The notes under the pieces are model-generated. The model had not been told where the DNA came from, ran no database searches, and saw only the letters and a list, made by a program, of their open reading frames with translations. Shown piece after piece: positions 44,704-53,260 of a stretch of DNA of 64,000 nt. Position numbers and translations under genes: made by a program. The stretch comes from an uncultured Candidatus Saccharibacteria bacterium. Its GTDB lineage: Bacteria > Patescibacteriota > Saccharimonadia > Saccharimonadales > Saccharimonadaceae. The stretch is taken from assembly GCA_947307225.1 (NCBI GenBank), contig CAMZIL010000001.1:156120-220119 (forward strand). The letters run 5' to 3'. Numbering within the stretch: position 1 is the stretch's first letter; every line of letters begins with the position of its first letter.

Positions 44704-46012
44704 ACGTAAGTCTTTGATTCTAACTGCAATCGTTACGGCTGTCGCCTTTGCAGCTAACATCGTCGCAGCACCTACTACCTCTGCGCTTGAGGCATGTAAG
44801 TGCGATAACCCAATAGAGTCCAACGTCCTTGGCAACTGTGAATATCAAGGCAAAAAGATGTACTGCGATCAGAGCGGTGAAGGTAAAGGTATTAAAAACC
44901 TTCTGATTATTGGCGTAAATATTCTTCTTGCCGGTGTTATCGTTGCTGGCACGATCGGTATTATTGTATCTGGTGTCACTATTATGACCGCTCGCGAAGA
45001 CGAAGCACAGGTCGCCAAAGCAAAGAAGCGCATCCTCGATATCGTTATCGGCATCGCTGCATTTGCTCTGTTCTGGCTATTGATTAACCTGCTCTTGCCT
45101 GCCGTAGATAAGAGCATCATCAATACGGACACTTCCGGCATGAACCAAGAGGGGCCAGGTGGCGGTCCGAACTCTACGAAACCGAAAAATCCTAATACAA
45201 CCCCAACGAATCCAAATAGCACGCCTTCGAATCCTACGAATCCATCGAATCCTACAGACCCTAGTAACCCAGTGAATCCAATTGGGCCATCCGATCCGAA
45301 TGCCGTGCCTTCAGATCCGAACGGAACCGTAGGCTGGAATGAAAGATGCGGCCCTAATCCAACTAAGAAAATCAACAACGCCGTAGATGGCGACAGAACT
45401 CTCGTCTATCGCAACTCGACTGGACGCGTTTTCTATAAGTTCTACCAAGGCGGAGAGAAGCTTTGGAGCGATAAGCCTGCTGACACGTCCGGTACGATGT
45501 CATCGCGTGGCTGCTATAGAACTTCGATCGCCGTCATGTTCCGTTCGTTCGGCATGACTAATATTACGCCACTAAACTTCTCGACTTCTTCTGGCGGCAT
45601 GAGCGTAGGTATTGCAGCGTCGAAGTTCCCATCATACAAAAACTATTTCACTTACCATGTATATGGTAATAACGAGGCGCCTAAAAGCGGTCCTGCATTT
45701 GACTCTTCCAAGGTGAGCTCATGGAAGAATACTATTATTAGTGCCCTTAAAAGTGGCGGCGGCATAATCTTTCGTATCAGAAACTATGAAGGAGGCAACA
45801 GCGCTACGAACTCATGGACTTCGTATCAGCACTCGATGCCAGTGGTCGACTATAAGAAATCTGGCGGTCAGGATTTGATCTACGTCTTGAATACCTATGA
45901 CAAGGAAGGAAAAGTCGGCTGGTTTGATCTAGACGCATTTCTGAAGAACAAAAAGATCAATCTCGTAGAGTTCATTACCTTCCTGCCAAACCCATCAATC
46001 AATTGTAACTAA
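44696..46012 (+). CDS. VirB2-like two-helix domain fused to C39-like cysteine peptidase
   Basis: A 438-aa protein with four parts. Residues 1-31 are a signal peptide ending TTSALEA. About 64-145 form two hydrophobic helices around MTAREDEAQVAKAKKRI, resembling VirB2/TrbC pilins. About 155-213 is a low-complexity Asn-Pro-Thr/Ser linker. About 214-438 resembles a C39-like papain-fold peptidase: Gln in FYQGGEKLW, Cys in SSRGCYRTSIAV, His in SYQHSMPVVDY, and Asn/Asp in VLNTYDKEG. The peptidase would face outside. Targets are unknown. It overlaps uppS by 4 nt at the 3' end. Confidence 0.75.
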   Translation: MAKRKSLILTAIVTAVAFAANIVAAPTTSALEACKCDNPIESNVLGNCEYQGKKMYCDQSGEGKGIKNLLIIGVNILLAGVIVAGTIGIIVSGVTIMTAREDEAQVAKAKKRILDIVIGIAAFALFWLLINLLLPAVDKSIINTDTSGMNQEGPGGGPNSTKPKNPNTTPTNPNSTPSNPTNPSNPTDPSNPVNPIGPSDPNAVPSDPNGTVGWNERCGPNPTKKINNAVDGDRTLVYRNSTGRVFYKFYQGGEKLWSDKPADTSGTMSSRGCYRTSIAVMFRSFGMTNITPLNFSTSSGGMSVGIAASKFPSYKNYFTYHVYGNNEAPKSGPAFDSSKVSSWKNTIISALKSGGGIIFRIRNYEGGNSATNSWTSYQHSMPVVDYKKSGGQDLIYVLNTYDKEGKVGWFDLDAFLKNKKINLVEFITFLPNPSINCN

Positions 46013-46731
46013 GCGTTTTTAATCGCACCAAAGCGACGATCGCGGCGCGTGTATTCAACGAGCGCCTGGTCAAAGTCGTCTTCGTGAAAATCCGGGAATT
46101 TTGTTTGCGGAAAATAAAATTCTGCATAAGAATTCTGCCAGAGCAAGAAATTGCTGAGGCGGAGTTCCCCACTGGTGCGAATCATCAAATCTACATCCGG
46201 CAAATCTTGGTAGAGATATTTGCCAAAGTCGGCTTCAGTTAGGTTTTCAATATCGACATTTGGATCGGCGGCGATTTTTTTGACCGCATCAACAATCTCG
46301 GCGCGACCGCCATAGTTTAGACAGAGATTCACAATACCACCGGTGTTATTTGCGGTTTTTCTTGCGAGTTCGTCGCGAGCTTTCATAACGCTTTTTGGCA
46401 AAGGTTCATCGCGGCCAGAGAAAATTACTTTAATATTGTTATCCATGAACTCCTTTAAGTTACGCTTGTAGAGCGTAACAAAAATGTCCATCAGGTGTCC
46501 GACTTCTTCGGCGCTGCGCTTGAAATTTTCAGTCGAAAAAACGTAGAAACTGACTACTTCGACGCCGCGGTTAATAATATGCTTGGTTAGTTTTTTGAGG
46601 TTTTTGAACCCCGCATCATGGCCCTTCATCCGCGTAAGCCCGCGTTCCTTTGCCCAGCGCCCGTTCCCATCAACAATAATCGCAACGTGGCGCGGAATTT
46701 TGAGCGATGCGATATCTTCATTTGACAACAT
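46009..46731 (-). CDS. uppS: undecaprenyl diphosphate synthase
   Basis: A 240-aa cis-prenyltransferase making the lipid carrier for wall and glycan synthesis. Motifs: IIVDGNGRWAKERG (catalytic Asp), FSTENFKR, NYGGRAEI, and the C-terminal DLMIRTSGELRLSNFLLWQ with AEFYF. The carrier would serve MurJ, the sugar transferase and glycosyltransferases in this window. TATAAT (46741-46746) lies 9 nt upstream of the ATG. Confidence 0.96.
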   Translation of the reverse strand: MLSNEDIASLKIPRHVAIIVDGNGRWAKERGLTRMKGHDAGFKNLKKLTKHIINRGVEVVSFYVFSTENFKRSAEEVGHLMDIFVTLYKRNLKEFMDNNIKVIFSGRDEPLPKSVMKARDELARKTANNTGGIVNLCLNYGGRAEIVDAVKKIAADPNVDIENLTEADFGKYLYQDLPDVDLMIRTSGELRLSNFLLWQNSYAEFYFPQTKFPDFHEDDFDQALVEYTRRDRRFGAIKNA

Positions 46732-46768
46732 AATGAAAAAATTATACCAGCTCTGCTAAAATAAAGAT

Positions 46769-47344
46769 ATGGAAGACATAAAACAAAGCAAGAAACTACT
46801 CTGGGTATCCGCCCTGGTGTTCCTTGCAGAATTCTTAGGTATTATTGGTTGGTATTGGATTTTCGGCGGCCACGCTGGCGATGCTACGTTGACTATTAGC
46901 CGCTATGTAGGACTAAACCTTTGGAGTACATTGGTGTTCTGCGCCTGCAACATGGCGATCGTCGTCATGCTCGTTTACTATTTACTAACTCAGGCCAGCA
47001 AGCGAGGCTTTCTATGGCGCTTCCTAATGTATGCATTTGCGCTAGCCTTTATGGCGCTATCAATTAGCCCACACGTCCCAGACGAAAGCATGCCGGCAAC
47101 GATTCATCGCTTCTTCGCTGGAGCAATGTTTATCATTATATCGCTTATCGGGATCTTGACTCTGACGAAAGCAACACGCAAAGTGACGCTCGTATATTCT
47201 TTGCTGTTCACCATTTACGCAATGTTCTTCCTAATTTGTGACGTGCTGCGCGTCGATTTCTTTATGAACAGTATTTTCTGGTACGAATCGGCCTACATCT
47301 TCGCATTCTTTGGCCTGATTCTCTGCCCGGAGAAACGTAAATGA
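46769..47344 (+). CDS. six-helix membrane protein (DUF998-like)
   Basis: A 191-aa protein with about six membrane helices and very short loops; SPHVPDESMPATIHRFFAG between helices resembles the DUF998 family pattern, where the role is unknown. TGcTAAAAT (46754-46762) ends 6 nt before the ATG. It ends in ATGA overlap with the adenylate kinase-like gene, so the two are coupled. Confidence 0.65.
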   Translation: MEDIKQSKKLLWVSALVFLAEFLGIIGWYWIFGGHAGDATLTISRYVGLNLWSTLVFCACNMAIVVMLVYYLLTQASKRGFLWRFLMYAFALAFMALSISPHVPDESMPATIHRFFAGAMFIIISLIGILTLTKATRKVTLVYSLLFTIYAMFFLICDVLRVDFFMNSIFWYESAYIFAFFGLILCPEKRK

Positions 47345-47919
47345 TAGCTATATTCGGCGCACCTGGTGCCGGCAAAACCGTCCAGGGCCAGCTGATGGCA
47401 CGCAGGCACGGTTGGGAATGGGTTTCTTCGCGCGATATGCTCCTGCAGCTGCGCGATCGCGACGTCACAAATGCACTCAATAATGGTATGTATATTGCTG
47501 ACGAGACGATCCTAAAGACGATGGATAGAGTCTTTAAAAATGTCAGGCGCTATCCTAGCCGTCAGTTTATTCTTGATGGTTTTCCATCAAGTGTCGCGCA
47601 GGTATATTGGATGATTGAACATGACGTTATTAAAGATTTAACCGGTGCAATTATACTGAGAGTTCCGCGCGGCGAGCTATGGCGCCGCCTGGTCGAACGC
47701 AAGCGTGTAGACGATACGCGTGCAGCCATCGAGCGCAGACAGGATCTCTATGAACGCGCAATTACCGGTATTATTCGTACGCTCAACATGAATGGCGTAG
47801 AAGTACGTAATGTCGATGGCGGAAACACGCCAAAAGATGTTGCCGAGCGTATCGACGAAGTTTTGGGCGAATGGGGCCTAATCCAACGCAAAGATTTTGA
47901 GAAAATTCGCGAATATTAA
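47341..47919 (+). CDS. adenylate kinase-like nucleoside monophosphate kinase
   Basis: A 192-aa P-loop kinase: GAPGAGKTVQGQLMA at the N-terminus, the NMP-binding SSRDMLL region, FILDGFPSS, and LERKRVDDT-type Arg-rich lid. The lid is short and has no zinc cysteines. It would interconvert AMP, ADP and ATP or act on a related nucleotide. The sequence is diverged from classical Adk (no YHxxxxPP lid motif), so substrate is uncertain. The 3' end overlaps the convergent cation efflux gene by 4 nt. Confidence 0.82.
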   Translation: MIAIFGAPGAGKTVQGQLMARRHGWEWVSSRDMLLQLRDRDVTNALNNGMYIADETILKTMDRVFKNVRRYPSRQFILDGFPSSVAQVYWMIEHDVIKDLTGAIILRVPRGELWRRLVERKRVDDTRAAIERRQDLYERAITGIIRTLNMNGVEVRNVDGGNTPKDVAERIDEVLGEWGLIQRKDFEKIREY

Positions 47920-49031
47920 TCGCTCACATCGTCGTCGAGCGCAACAATAAGATTGAAGCCAGGAATCGCATCCTGGACTTCTTTTAGGAACTTCTGATAA
48001 TAAGCGCGGCGATTCGCAATCATAAAATCTACCACGACGTCAAAGCTAATTTCCTTGTCCTCGAAATCGACGCGGAAACCATGAATCTCAATGATATGGT
48101 CGTATCGTTCGCGAATTGCGCTAACCGTGCGCCACATTTTTTCGACGTCCTGATTTTCGAGATTAATTGCATAAATACCGACTGAACTAACAAAGATATG
48201 ATGCTTGTCGCGCACAACCTTTTGGACCTTTCGCGAGAGCTCGTCGATATCCGCAGCGCTGAGACTATGGTCTACCTCGACATTAACCGATGCAACCGTA
48301 GAGCCGTGGCCGTAGTCATGCATGATGAGGTCAAATGCGCCATTCACGCCCTCAACCGTTGCGATATCGCTTTTAATCTTGCGCGTAAGCTCCGCCGAAG
48401 CGCGTTCGCCAATAATCATGCTAAAGGCACCATGCATCATCTTTAGGCCGGAGCGAAGGATGAAGAGCGAGATGCCGGCCGCAAGATAAGCCTCAATTTG
48501 ATAGCCAGTCGTAAAGAAGATAACGATCGCCACTAAAGTCGCTGCCGAAATCACCGCGTCATAAAGAGCGTCAATACCAGAACCAACCAACGCACCTGAC
48601 TCGAGCTTTTTGCCGCGGCGACGAAAATAGATGCCGAGAAAAATCTTTACGACAATGGCGACGGACACAACGACAACTGTTGCGACGCTATACTCAACCG
48701 CAGTCGGTTCGATGATTTTCTTGACCGATTCGATCAGCGCCGTAAAACCGATATAGATAATCAGCATCGCAATAATCACGGTGCTGAGATACTCAAAGCG
48801 CCCATGCCCCATCGGATGCTTTTTGTCCGGGGCTTTATTGGCGAAACGAGTACCAATTATCGTGACAATACTAGAAAGCGAATCGCTGAGGTTATTTACG
48901 GCGTCGAGAATGACAGCGATAGAATTCGAAAGAAGGCCAACAAATACCTTGAAGCCGGCAAGAAAAATATTGGCAACGATGCCAACGATTGAAATGCGGA
49001 TGATTTTTCGGCTACGCGCTTTCATTATCAT
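47916..49031 (-). CDS. cation diffusion facilitator family transporter
   Basis: A 371-aa CDF protein with six helices (residues about 10-215) and a long cytoplasmic tail with a first ferredoxin-like dimerisation domain and an extra segment (about residues 300-371). Motifs are DAVNNLSDSLSS in helix 2, HPMGHGRFEYLST, and GIDALYDAVISA in helix 5, which hold the metal site. It exports Zn, Mn or Fe. TATAAT at 49038-49043 ends 6 nt before the first ATG; a second in-frame ATG lies two codons later. Confidence 0.92.
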   Translation of the reverse strand: MIMKARSRKIIRISIVGIVANIFLAGFKVFVGLLSNSIAVILDAVNNLSDSLSSIVTIIGTRFANKAPDKKHPMGHGRFEYLSTVIIAMLIIYIGFTALIESVKKIIEPTAVEYSVATVVVVSVAIVVKIFLGIYFRRRGKKLESGALVGSGIDALYDAVISAATLVAIVIFFTTGYQIEAYLAAGISLFILRSGLKMMHGAFSMIIGERASAELTRKIKSDIATVEGVNGAFDLIMHDYGHGSTVASVNVEVDHSLSAADIDELSRKVQKVVRDKHHIFVSSVGIYAINLENQDVEKMWRTVSAIRERYDHIIEIHGFRVDFEDKEISFDVVVDFMIANRRAYYQKFLKEVQDAIPGFNLIVALDDDVSD

Positions 49032-49072
49032 CTTTTTATTATAAGCTTTTTGCGTACGCTTTGAAAGCGAAA

Positions 49073-49098
49073 GGGCCGTGGTATTACTACCGCGGCCC
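49073..49098 (-). terminator. terminator of isolated gene 49110-49613
   Basis: An 11-bp stem with one mismatch (49073-49083 with 49088-49098) around a 4-nt loop, followed by a weak T-rich tract on the minus strand. Confidence 0.65.
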
Positions 49099-49109
49099 AG
49101 AGGTTACAG

Positions 49110-49613
49110 CTATTCCGTGAAAAGCACCGAGAAGCATGTGTCTGTGGCACTGTTCTGCAGCGTCTTCACGAGCTGATATCCTTTTTCTTTGAGGTCGCCC
49201 GGCGTCGTCGAGGGCAGAATATACTTCATGTCGCCCTCTTCGAGCTTCTTTTCGTATGTTCTGCAGCGGAAATACACATTTCCCTCCGTTTCCTCCGTAC
49301 AATCAATGTAGCAGTAATAGCCGTATTCGACTGACGTGTCGCCAATCGTCTTCGGCTTACTGTACTTGCAGACGATTTCCAAATCCTTGTGCGGAAGAAT
49401 CGTCATCTTGTACTCAATATTTCCCCGCCACTCAGCCGGAACAGCTTCCTGCGGAGCGAAGTGAAGTACAATCTCGCCGTTCTCCAGGCTTGCGCCCGTG
49501 AGGCGATAATAAATCGCTTCGCCGTAGGAATGCAGGAAGTGATTAGTTCCCTGCATTTTTACCTCAAGATTAAGATGATGGGCTCCTCTAAGAACATAAT
49601 CTATCGTTTTCAT
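49110..49613 (-). CDS. 167-aa protein of unknown function, foreign-looking single-gene unit
   Basis: I do not recognise this family. The protein is soluble, beta-rich by appearance, with three cysteines (IVCKY, YYCYIDC) and no signal peptide. The start at 49613 is fixed by a strong Shine-Dalgarno CAGGAGG 6 nt upstream; a longer frame to 49649 has no such site. It has its own two-part promoter, leader hairpin and terminator. This style and its wording look more like a gut Clostridia gene than its neighbours, suggesting transfer, but codon tables were not computed. Confidence 0.7.
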   Translation of the reverse strand: MKTIDYVLRGAHHLNLEVKMQGTNHFLHSYGEAIYYRLTGASLENGEIVLHFAPQEAVPAEWRGNIEYKMTILPHKDLEIVCKYSKPKTIGDTSVEYGYYCYIDCTEETEGNVYFRCRTYEKKLEEGDMKYILPSTTPGDLKEKGYQLVKTLQNSATDTCFSVLFTE

Positions 49614-49655
49614 AGTAGACCTCCTGTGAAATAACGTCGGACAACTCAAAAGATT

Positions 49656-49715
49656 GCGCCCTGCCCGATTGGGCGCCTATCTTTCTATTATACCACAAAA
49701 AGCTATTTTTGTCTA
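49656..49715 (-). promoter_or_regulatory. promoter and leader hairpin of isolated gene 49110-49613
   Basis: TAGACA (49710-49715) and TATAAT (49687-49692) with a 17-bp spacer. The leader holds GCGCCC/GGGCGC (49656-49661 with 49671-49676), which competes with an inner GCCC/GGGC hairpin (49663-49666 with 49671-49674). The -35 lies inside the end of the GtrA-like gene. Confidence 0.65.
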
Positions 49716-50134
49716 GTTTTAAACACAAGCTTGTAGCCGAAGTAATTCGTGATCATACCAGTTGCGGAGCCAACGAGCTTCGCAATGAGATTTGTCGTGG
49801 CGTTCTCGCCGAGGATTGCAAGCGTAACAGAGATTGCGACGCTCTGTACGACCCAAGCGCTAAAGAATGAGACGGCAAGGAAGCCGATAACTGTGTTTTT
49901 GATGGATTTTTCGCTATGCCAGACAAATTTGTAGTTTAGGATGAAGCTGATCGTAACGCAGATTGTCGTCGAAATGATGTTCGAAATGACCTGCGGTACA
50001 CCGATGATATTTGCGAGCAGACCGTAGATGCAGAAATCGAGTACAGTATTAAAACCGCCGACCAGCAAAAAGCGAATCTTTTCGCCGTGCTTTTTGACGA
50101 GCTTTGAATCTTTAAGCTTTTTTAGCTTTTCCAT
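49703..50134 (-). CDS. GtrA-like membrane protein
   Basis: A 143-aa protein with four membrane helices and the GtrA start KIRFLLVGGFNTVLDFCIYGLL. GtrA proteins are linked to moving polyprenyl-linked sugars across the membrane, and the adjacent GT2 enzyme would load the sugar onto the lipid. The ATG lies inside the end of the GT2 gene (23-nt overlap). Confidence 0.9.
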   Translation of the reverse strand: MEKLKKLKDSKLVKKHGEKIRFLLVGGFNTVLDFCIYGLLANIIGVPQVISNIISTTICVTISFILNYKFVWHSEKSIKNTVIGFLAVSFFSAWVVQSVAISVTLAILGENATTNLIAKLVGSATGMITNYFGYKLVFKTRQK

Positions 50135-51083
50135 TCTTCAAATTCCGTGAATTTTTGCGATCAATGATATATAGCGGGCGGCCCTGTGCTTCGGCATGAA
50201 TATGTGAAATGTAGAGCGCCGTGATGGCTTGCGAAATCAAAACGAGACCGATTAGGAAGGAAATAAAGATACTGACGCAGGTCGTGCCGGTCCATTTGAG
50301 GCCGATTGGATCGCCGAGAATGAACTCTTCAATGCCAACAAATACACCTAGAATGAACGAAGCGACCGTGATAAATACGCCAATCCAGCCGAAAATAACG
50401 AGAGGAGTGGTCGATAGGCTGATGAAGCTGTCGATGGCAAGACCGAATAGCTTACCAAAGTTATAGCTTGGCTTACCGGCAAGACGATTACCGTAAATGT
50501 AGTCGATGTAGACCTTCTTGAAGCCCATCCAGTCCATCAAGCCACGCGTGATGCGGCCATGCTCGGTGAGTTCGTTGTACTCGTCGGCAACGGCGCGGTC
50601 GATAAGGCGGAAATCCGTACTACCAGGAACCGTATCTTTAACGCCCATGCCGCGGAGAATCTTGTAGAAGAACTTCGAGCCGATCTTTGCAACGAGACCG
50701 TGCTTTTCGTATTTGCCGCGTACGCCAATAACGATTTCGCCGCCCTGCTCCCACTTTTCAATGAATTCAGGAATGAGCTTTGGTGGCTGCTGGCCATCGG
50801 CATCGATAGTCATGATCGCGTCGCCGATTGCTTCGCGAATGCCGGCGGTCAATGCGACTTCCTTGCCGAAGTTGCGCGAGAAAGCTACAACTTTGATATG
50901 CGAATCACTCTCAGCCATGCCCTGGACAATCTCGAGGGTTTTATCGCGGCTACCATCATCAACGAGAATAACCTCGTAGTTATACGAGAGCTTTTTTAGC
51001 TCTGGTTCGAGCATCTCGGAATAGAACTTTTTGAAGCCTTTTTCCTCGTTATAAACTGGAATAACAATCGATATCGTTTTCAT
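50112..51083 (-). CDS. GtrB/DPM1-like polyprenyl-phosphate glycosyltransferase (GT2)
   Basis: A 323-aa enzyme: GT2 domain (SIVIPVYNEEKG, VILVDDGSRDKT, and MTIDADGQQPP as the DxD site) followed by two C-terminal membrane helices (about residues 230-290). It would move glucose, mannose or a similar sugar onto undecaprenyl phosphate. It starts one base after the sugar transferase stop and is coupled to GtrA. Confidence 0.92.
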   Translation of the reverse strand: MKTISIVIPVYNEEKGFKKFYSEMLEPELKKLSYNYEVILVDDGSRDKTLEIVQGMAESDSHIKVVAFSRNFGKEVALTAGIREAIGDAIMTIDADGQQPPKLIPEFIEKWEQGGEIVIGVRGKYEKHGLVAKIGSKFFYKILRGMGVKDTVPGSTDFRLIDRAVADEYNELTEHGRITRGLMDWMGFKKVYIDYIYGNRLAGKPSYNFGKLFGLAIDSFISLSTTPLVIFGWIGVFITVASFILGVFVGIEEFILGDPIGLKWTGTTCVSIFISFLIGLVLISQAITALYISHIHAEAQGRPLYIIDRKNSRNLKNGKAKKA

Positions 51084-52514
51084 TTATTTTGCTCCATCGT
51101 GTTTTATAACAGCCATGATCGTGCGGAAGAAAATCGAAATATCTAGAGCGAGCGACCAGTTCTGGACATAGTAGACGTCGAGAGCGCGGCGCTCGTCGAA
51201 GGAAATATCGCGGCGGCCAGAAACCTGGGCAAGGCCGGTAAGGCCGGATTTAACAGAGAGGATGAGGCTGCGATCACCGTAGGTCTTGAGTTCAATTGGC
51301 TGCAAAGCGCGTGGGCCAATGAGTGAGATGTCGCCCTTCAAAATGTTGAAGAACTGCGGTAATTCATCGAGCGAAGTCTTGCGCAAGAAGTTGCCGAGCT
51401 TCGTGTAGCGTGGGTCATTCTTGAGGAAGTCGCCTTGCTTGCGATATTTGGCCGACAGATTGGTTTTGCCCATTTTCTCAAAGGCCTCTTCTGGGGTAAG
51501 GCCGCAAAACTCTTGCTTCATACTGCGGAACTTATAGAGGTTGAACTTGCGATCAAAGCGAGTAAGGCGGACATCCTTGTAGATTGCTGGCGCCTTTGGC
51601 TCGGCGATTTTCTGCGCAATGAAGACAAATAGCATGAACGGAGACGAAAGAATGATAAGAATCAAGCTAACAAGAATATCGATGACGCGTTTTATAACGA
51701 GCGCTGCGCCATGGAGAGGCGTCGTACGAATGAAGATAATCGGCGTGGCAGCAATCCATTCGACCTTGCCGCTGAGCGTAATAACGGAATCGTTAGCCGG
51801 CGAGTAGTAGTAAAGCGCGTGATGATTAATTGCGACGCGGTTCACTTCCTCGATGTTTTTGCCGCCAGTATGGATAATTGCATCTGGGCGCTGCTTTTTG
51901 ACGGCCTCCTCGAGCGTAGCATAGCTGTGCTTGCGCCACTCTTCTGGCACGTATTTATCGCTCGCGACAACACCGACAACCTTGAAACCGGTCTCTGGCC
52001 AAATACCCATCAAAAGTTGCGTAGTGTTTGGACTATCGCCAACGATAATCGTGCGGATCAGGCCAACGCTGCGGCGAAGGAAGAACTTGCGAACCGAAGA
52101 AATAATGCCACGTTCGAAGACGAGCGCAACGAAACAAAACGCCGCCGTAAGAACGGCGATGCCGCGCACTGGGAAAAGCGAGCTCGAAGCGATAGTGGTG
52201 TTATTGACGAAGAAATCATAGGTAATGATTGCCATGACACCAACGACTGAAGCTAAGAAAAGGCGCCCAGCGAGAGCGAGTGGGCGGGTGAGGACGCTAC
52301 GCTTATAAACGCCGAGACAAAGAAGAATAATGAGCCAAACTGGCAACAAAATCAGGTTCGTTACGATAAAGTCCGCGAGCTCGGAAGTAAAGAAATATGG
52401 GCGAGAATCAATGTGGGTGCGAAAATAATAGGCGAAAGTGAAAGAAAAGATAATCGCGAGTGCGTCGCCAAATAACAGAAAGATGCGGTAAATAAAACCG
52501 GGCTCTTTTTTCAT
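51084..52514 (-). CDS. polyprenyl glycosylphosphotransferase (WcaJ-type)
   Basis: A 476-aa enzyme starting polysaccharide synthesis by placing a sugar phosphate on undecaprenyl phosphate. Four or five N-terminal helices, a CoA-binding-like central domain (IVGDSPNTTQLLMG), then the catalytic domain: KRVIDILVSLILIILSSPF, FNLYKFRSM, LRKTSLDELPQFFNIL and GPRALQP. TAAAAT at 52522-52527 ends 7 nt before the ATG. It heads the glycan operon with GT2 and GtrA. Confidence 0.94.
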   Translation of the reverse strand: MKKEPGFIYRIFLLFGDALAIIFSFTFAYYFRTHIDSRPYFFTSELADFIVTNLILLPVWLIILLCLGVYKRSVLTRPLALAGRLFLASVVGVMAIITYDFFVNNTTIASSSLFPVRGIAVLTAAFCFVALVFERGIISSVRKFFLRRSVGLIRTIIVGDSPNTTQLLMGIWPETGFKVVGVVASDKYVPEEWRKHSYATLEEAVKKQRPDAIIHTGGKNIEEVNRVAINHHALYYYSPANDSVITLSGKVEWIAATPIIFIRTTPLHGAALVIKRVIDILVSLILIILSSPFMLFVFIAQKIAEPKAPAIYKDVRLTRFDRKFNLYKFRSMKQEFCGLTPEEAFEKMGKTNLSAKYRKQGDFLKNDPRYTKLGNFLRKTSLDELPQFFNILKGDISLIGPRALQPIELKTYGDRSLILSVKSGLTGLAQVSGRRDISFDERRALDVYYVQNWSLALDISIFFRTIMAVIKHDGAK

Positions 52515-52539
52515 CTCTATTATTTTAGCATTTTTAGGG

Positions 52540-52899
52540 CTAAATTGCGAGGCCTAGAAGCTTTGCTGCGGCCTTCAAAGTAACGATATCGTCCTTGATG
52601 CCCTGGTCTTCTGGTTTTTCTGCCAATTTCTGTTCCAAATCGGCTAGTTTTTTAGAAAAAAGCTTTTGCGCATCTTCATGAGTCTCTAGCGGAATCACCT
52701 CTAGTGAGCGGGCGGCATTTGGGATTTTCTTGAGGAAGCCAGCCTTTACGCAGTTATCGATATGCTCCGCTACAGCAGAAACAGACCTCAGGCCCATAGC
52801 CTGCTGAATTTCGCGATAAGATGGAGAAATATCGTGATCGGCAGTAAAATCTTGAATGAATTTCAAGAGTACACGCTGTTTCTTTGTAGGAGTATTCAT
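52540..52899 (-). CDS. LexA-type winged-helix protein without protease domain
   Basis: A 119-aa protein. Residues 1 to about 67 match the LexA DNA-binding domain (TPTKKQRVLLKFIQDF, SPSYREIQQAMGLRSVSAVAEHI). The S24 autoprotease domain with its Ser-Lys dyad is absent; instead there is a charged helix (about 70-119) that could dimerise. It could be a repressor not released by RecA. TATAAT at 52907-52912 ends 7 nt before the ATG. It sits before the glycan operon. Confidence 0.85.
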   Translation of the reverse strand: MNTPTKKQRVLLKFIQDFTADHDISPSYREIQQAMGLRSVSAVAEHIDNCVKAGFLKKIPNAARSLEVIPLETHEDAQKLFSKKLADLEQKLAEKPEDQGIKDDIVTLKAAAKLLGLAI

Positions 52900-52921
52900 C
52901 GGCTCTATTATAAGGCAAAAG

Positions 52922-52950
52922 AAAGATAGCCGCTAGAGGCGGCTATCTTT
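52922..52950 (-). terminator. terminator of the 68-aa protein gene
   Basis: A perfect 12-bp stem (52922-52933 with 52939-52950) with a 5-nt loop, followed by a T-rich tract on the minus strand. Confidence 0.88.
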
Positions 52951-52979
52951 ATAATCCTAAATAATCTGCTTACAAGCAA

Positions 52980-53186
52980 TTATTTTTTGCGGGAAACGGT
53001 CAAGAAACCGTTGCGTGGGTTTTCGTTAACTTCGCGGTCTGCTGGAAGGTCACATGGGGTACCCTTAGCATTCTTCGCAACCTTGGTGAAGAAGTAAATA
53101 GTCTGTGGTTTGCCGCCACGGAGAGTTACCTCAGATTTGTGAAGATAGTATTTTACACCCTTGGAATTGGTATGTTCGTAAGCCAT
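52980..53186 (-). CDS. conserved 68-aa basic protein
   Basis: A small soluble protein (MAYEHTNSKGVKYYLHKSEV..., ending GFLTVSRKK). It looks like a widely conserved short protein but I cannot name a function; the basic, compact, beta-rich look suggests a nucleic-acid or ribosome contact. It has a strong promoter, CGGAGG ribosome site and perfect terminator, so it is probably abundant. Confidence 0.8.
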   Translation of the reverse strand: MAYEHTNSKGVKYYLHKSEVTLRGGKPQTIYFFTKVAKNAKGTPCDLPADREVNENPRNGFLTVSRKK

Positions 53187-53220
53187 TTTAGACTTTCCTC
53201 CGTTAGTTGTTTATACCCTT

Positions 53221-53250
53221 ATCTTATGACCCCTTTAGGGGGGCTGTCAA
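53221..53250 (-). promoter_or_regulatory. strong promoter of the 68-aa protein gene, hairpin in spacer
   Basis: TTGACA (53245-53250) and TAAGAT (53221-53226), spacer 18 bp on the minus strand. The spacer contains an inverted repeat CCCC-CTAAA-GGGG that could bind a dimeric regulator or be the remains of the upstream gene's terminator. Confidence 0.7.
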
Positions 53251-53260
53251 TAGGAAAATA

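Noticed and set aside
45175..45335. Repeat array, possible CRISPR-like or VNTR
   Set aside because: It is the Asn-Pro-Thr/Ser codon repeat of the linker in the peptidase fusion; units are irregular and in frame, with no spacers. No CRISPR array was seen in the window.
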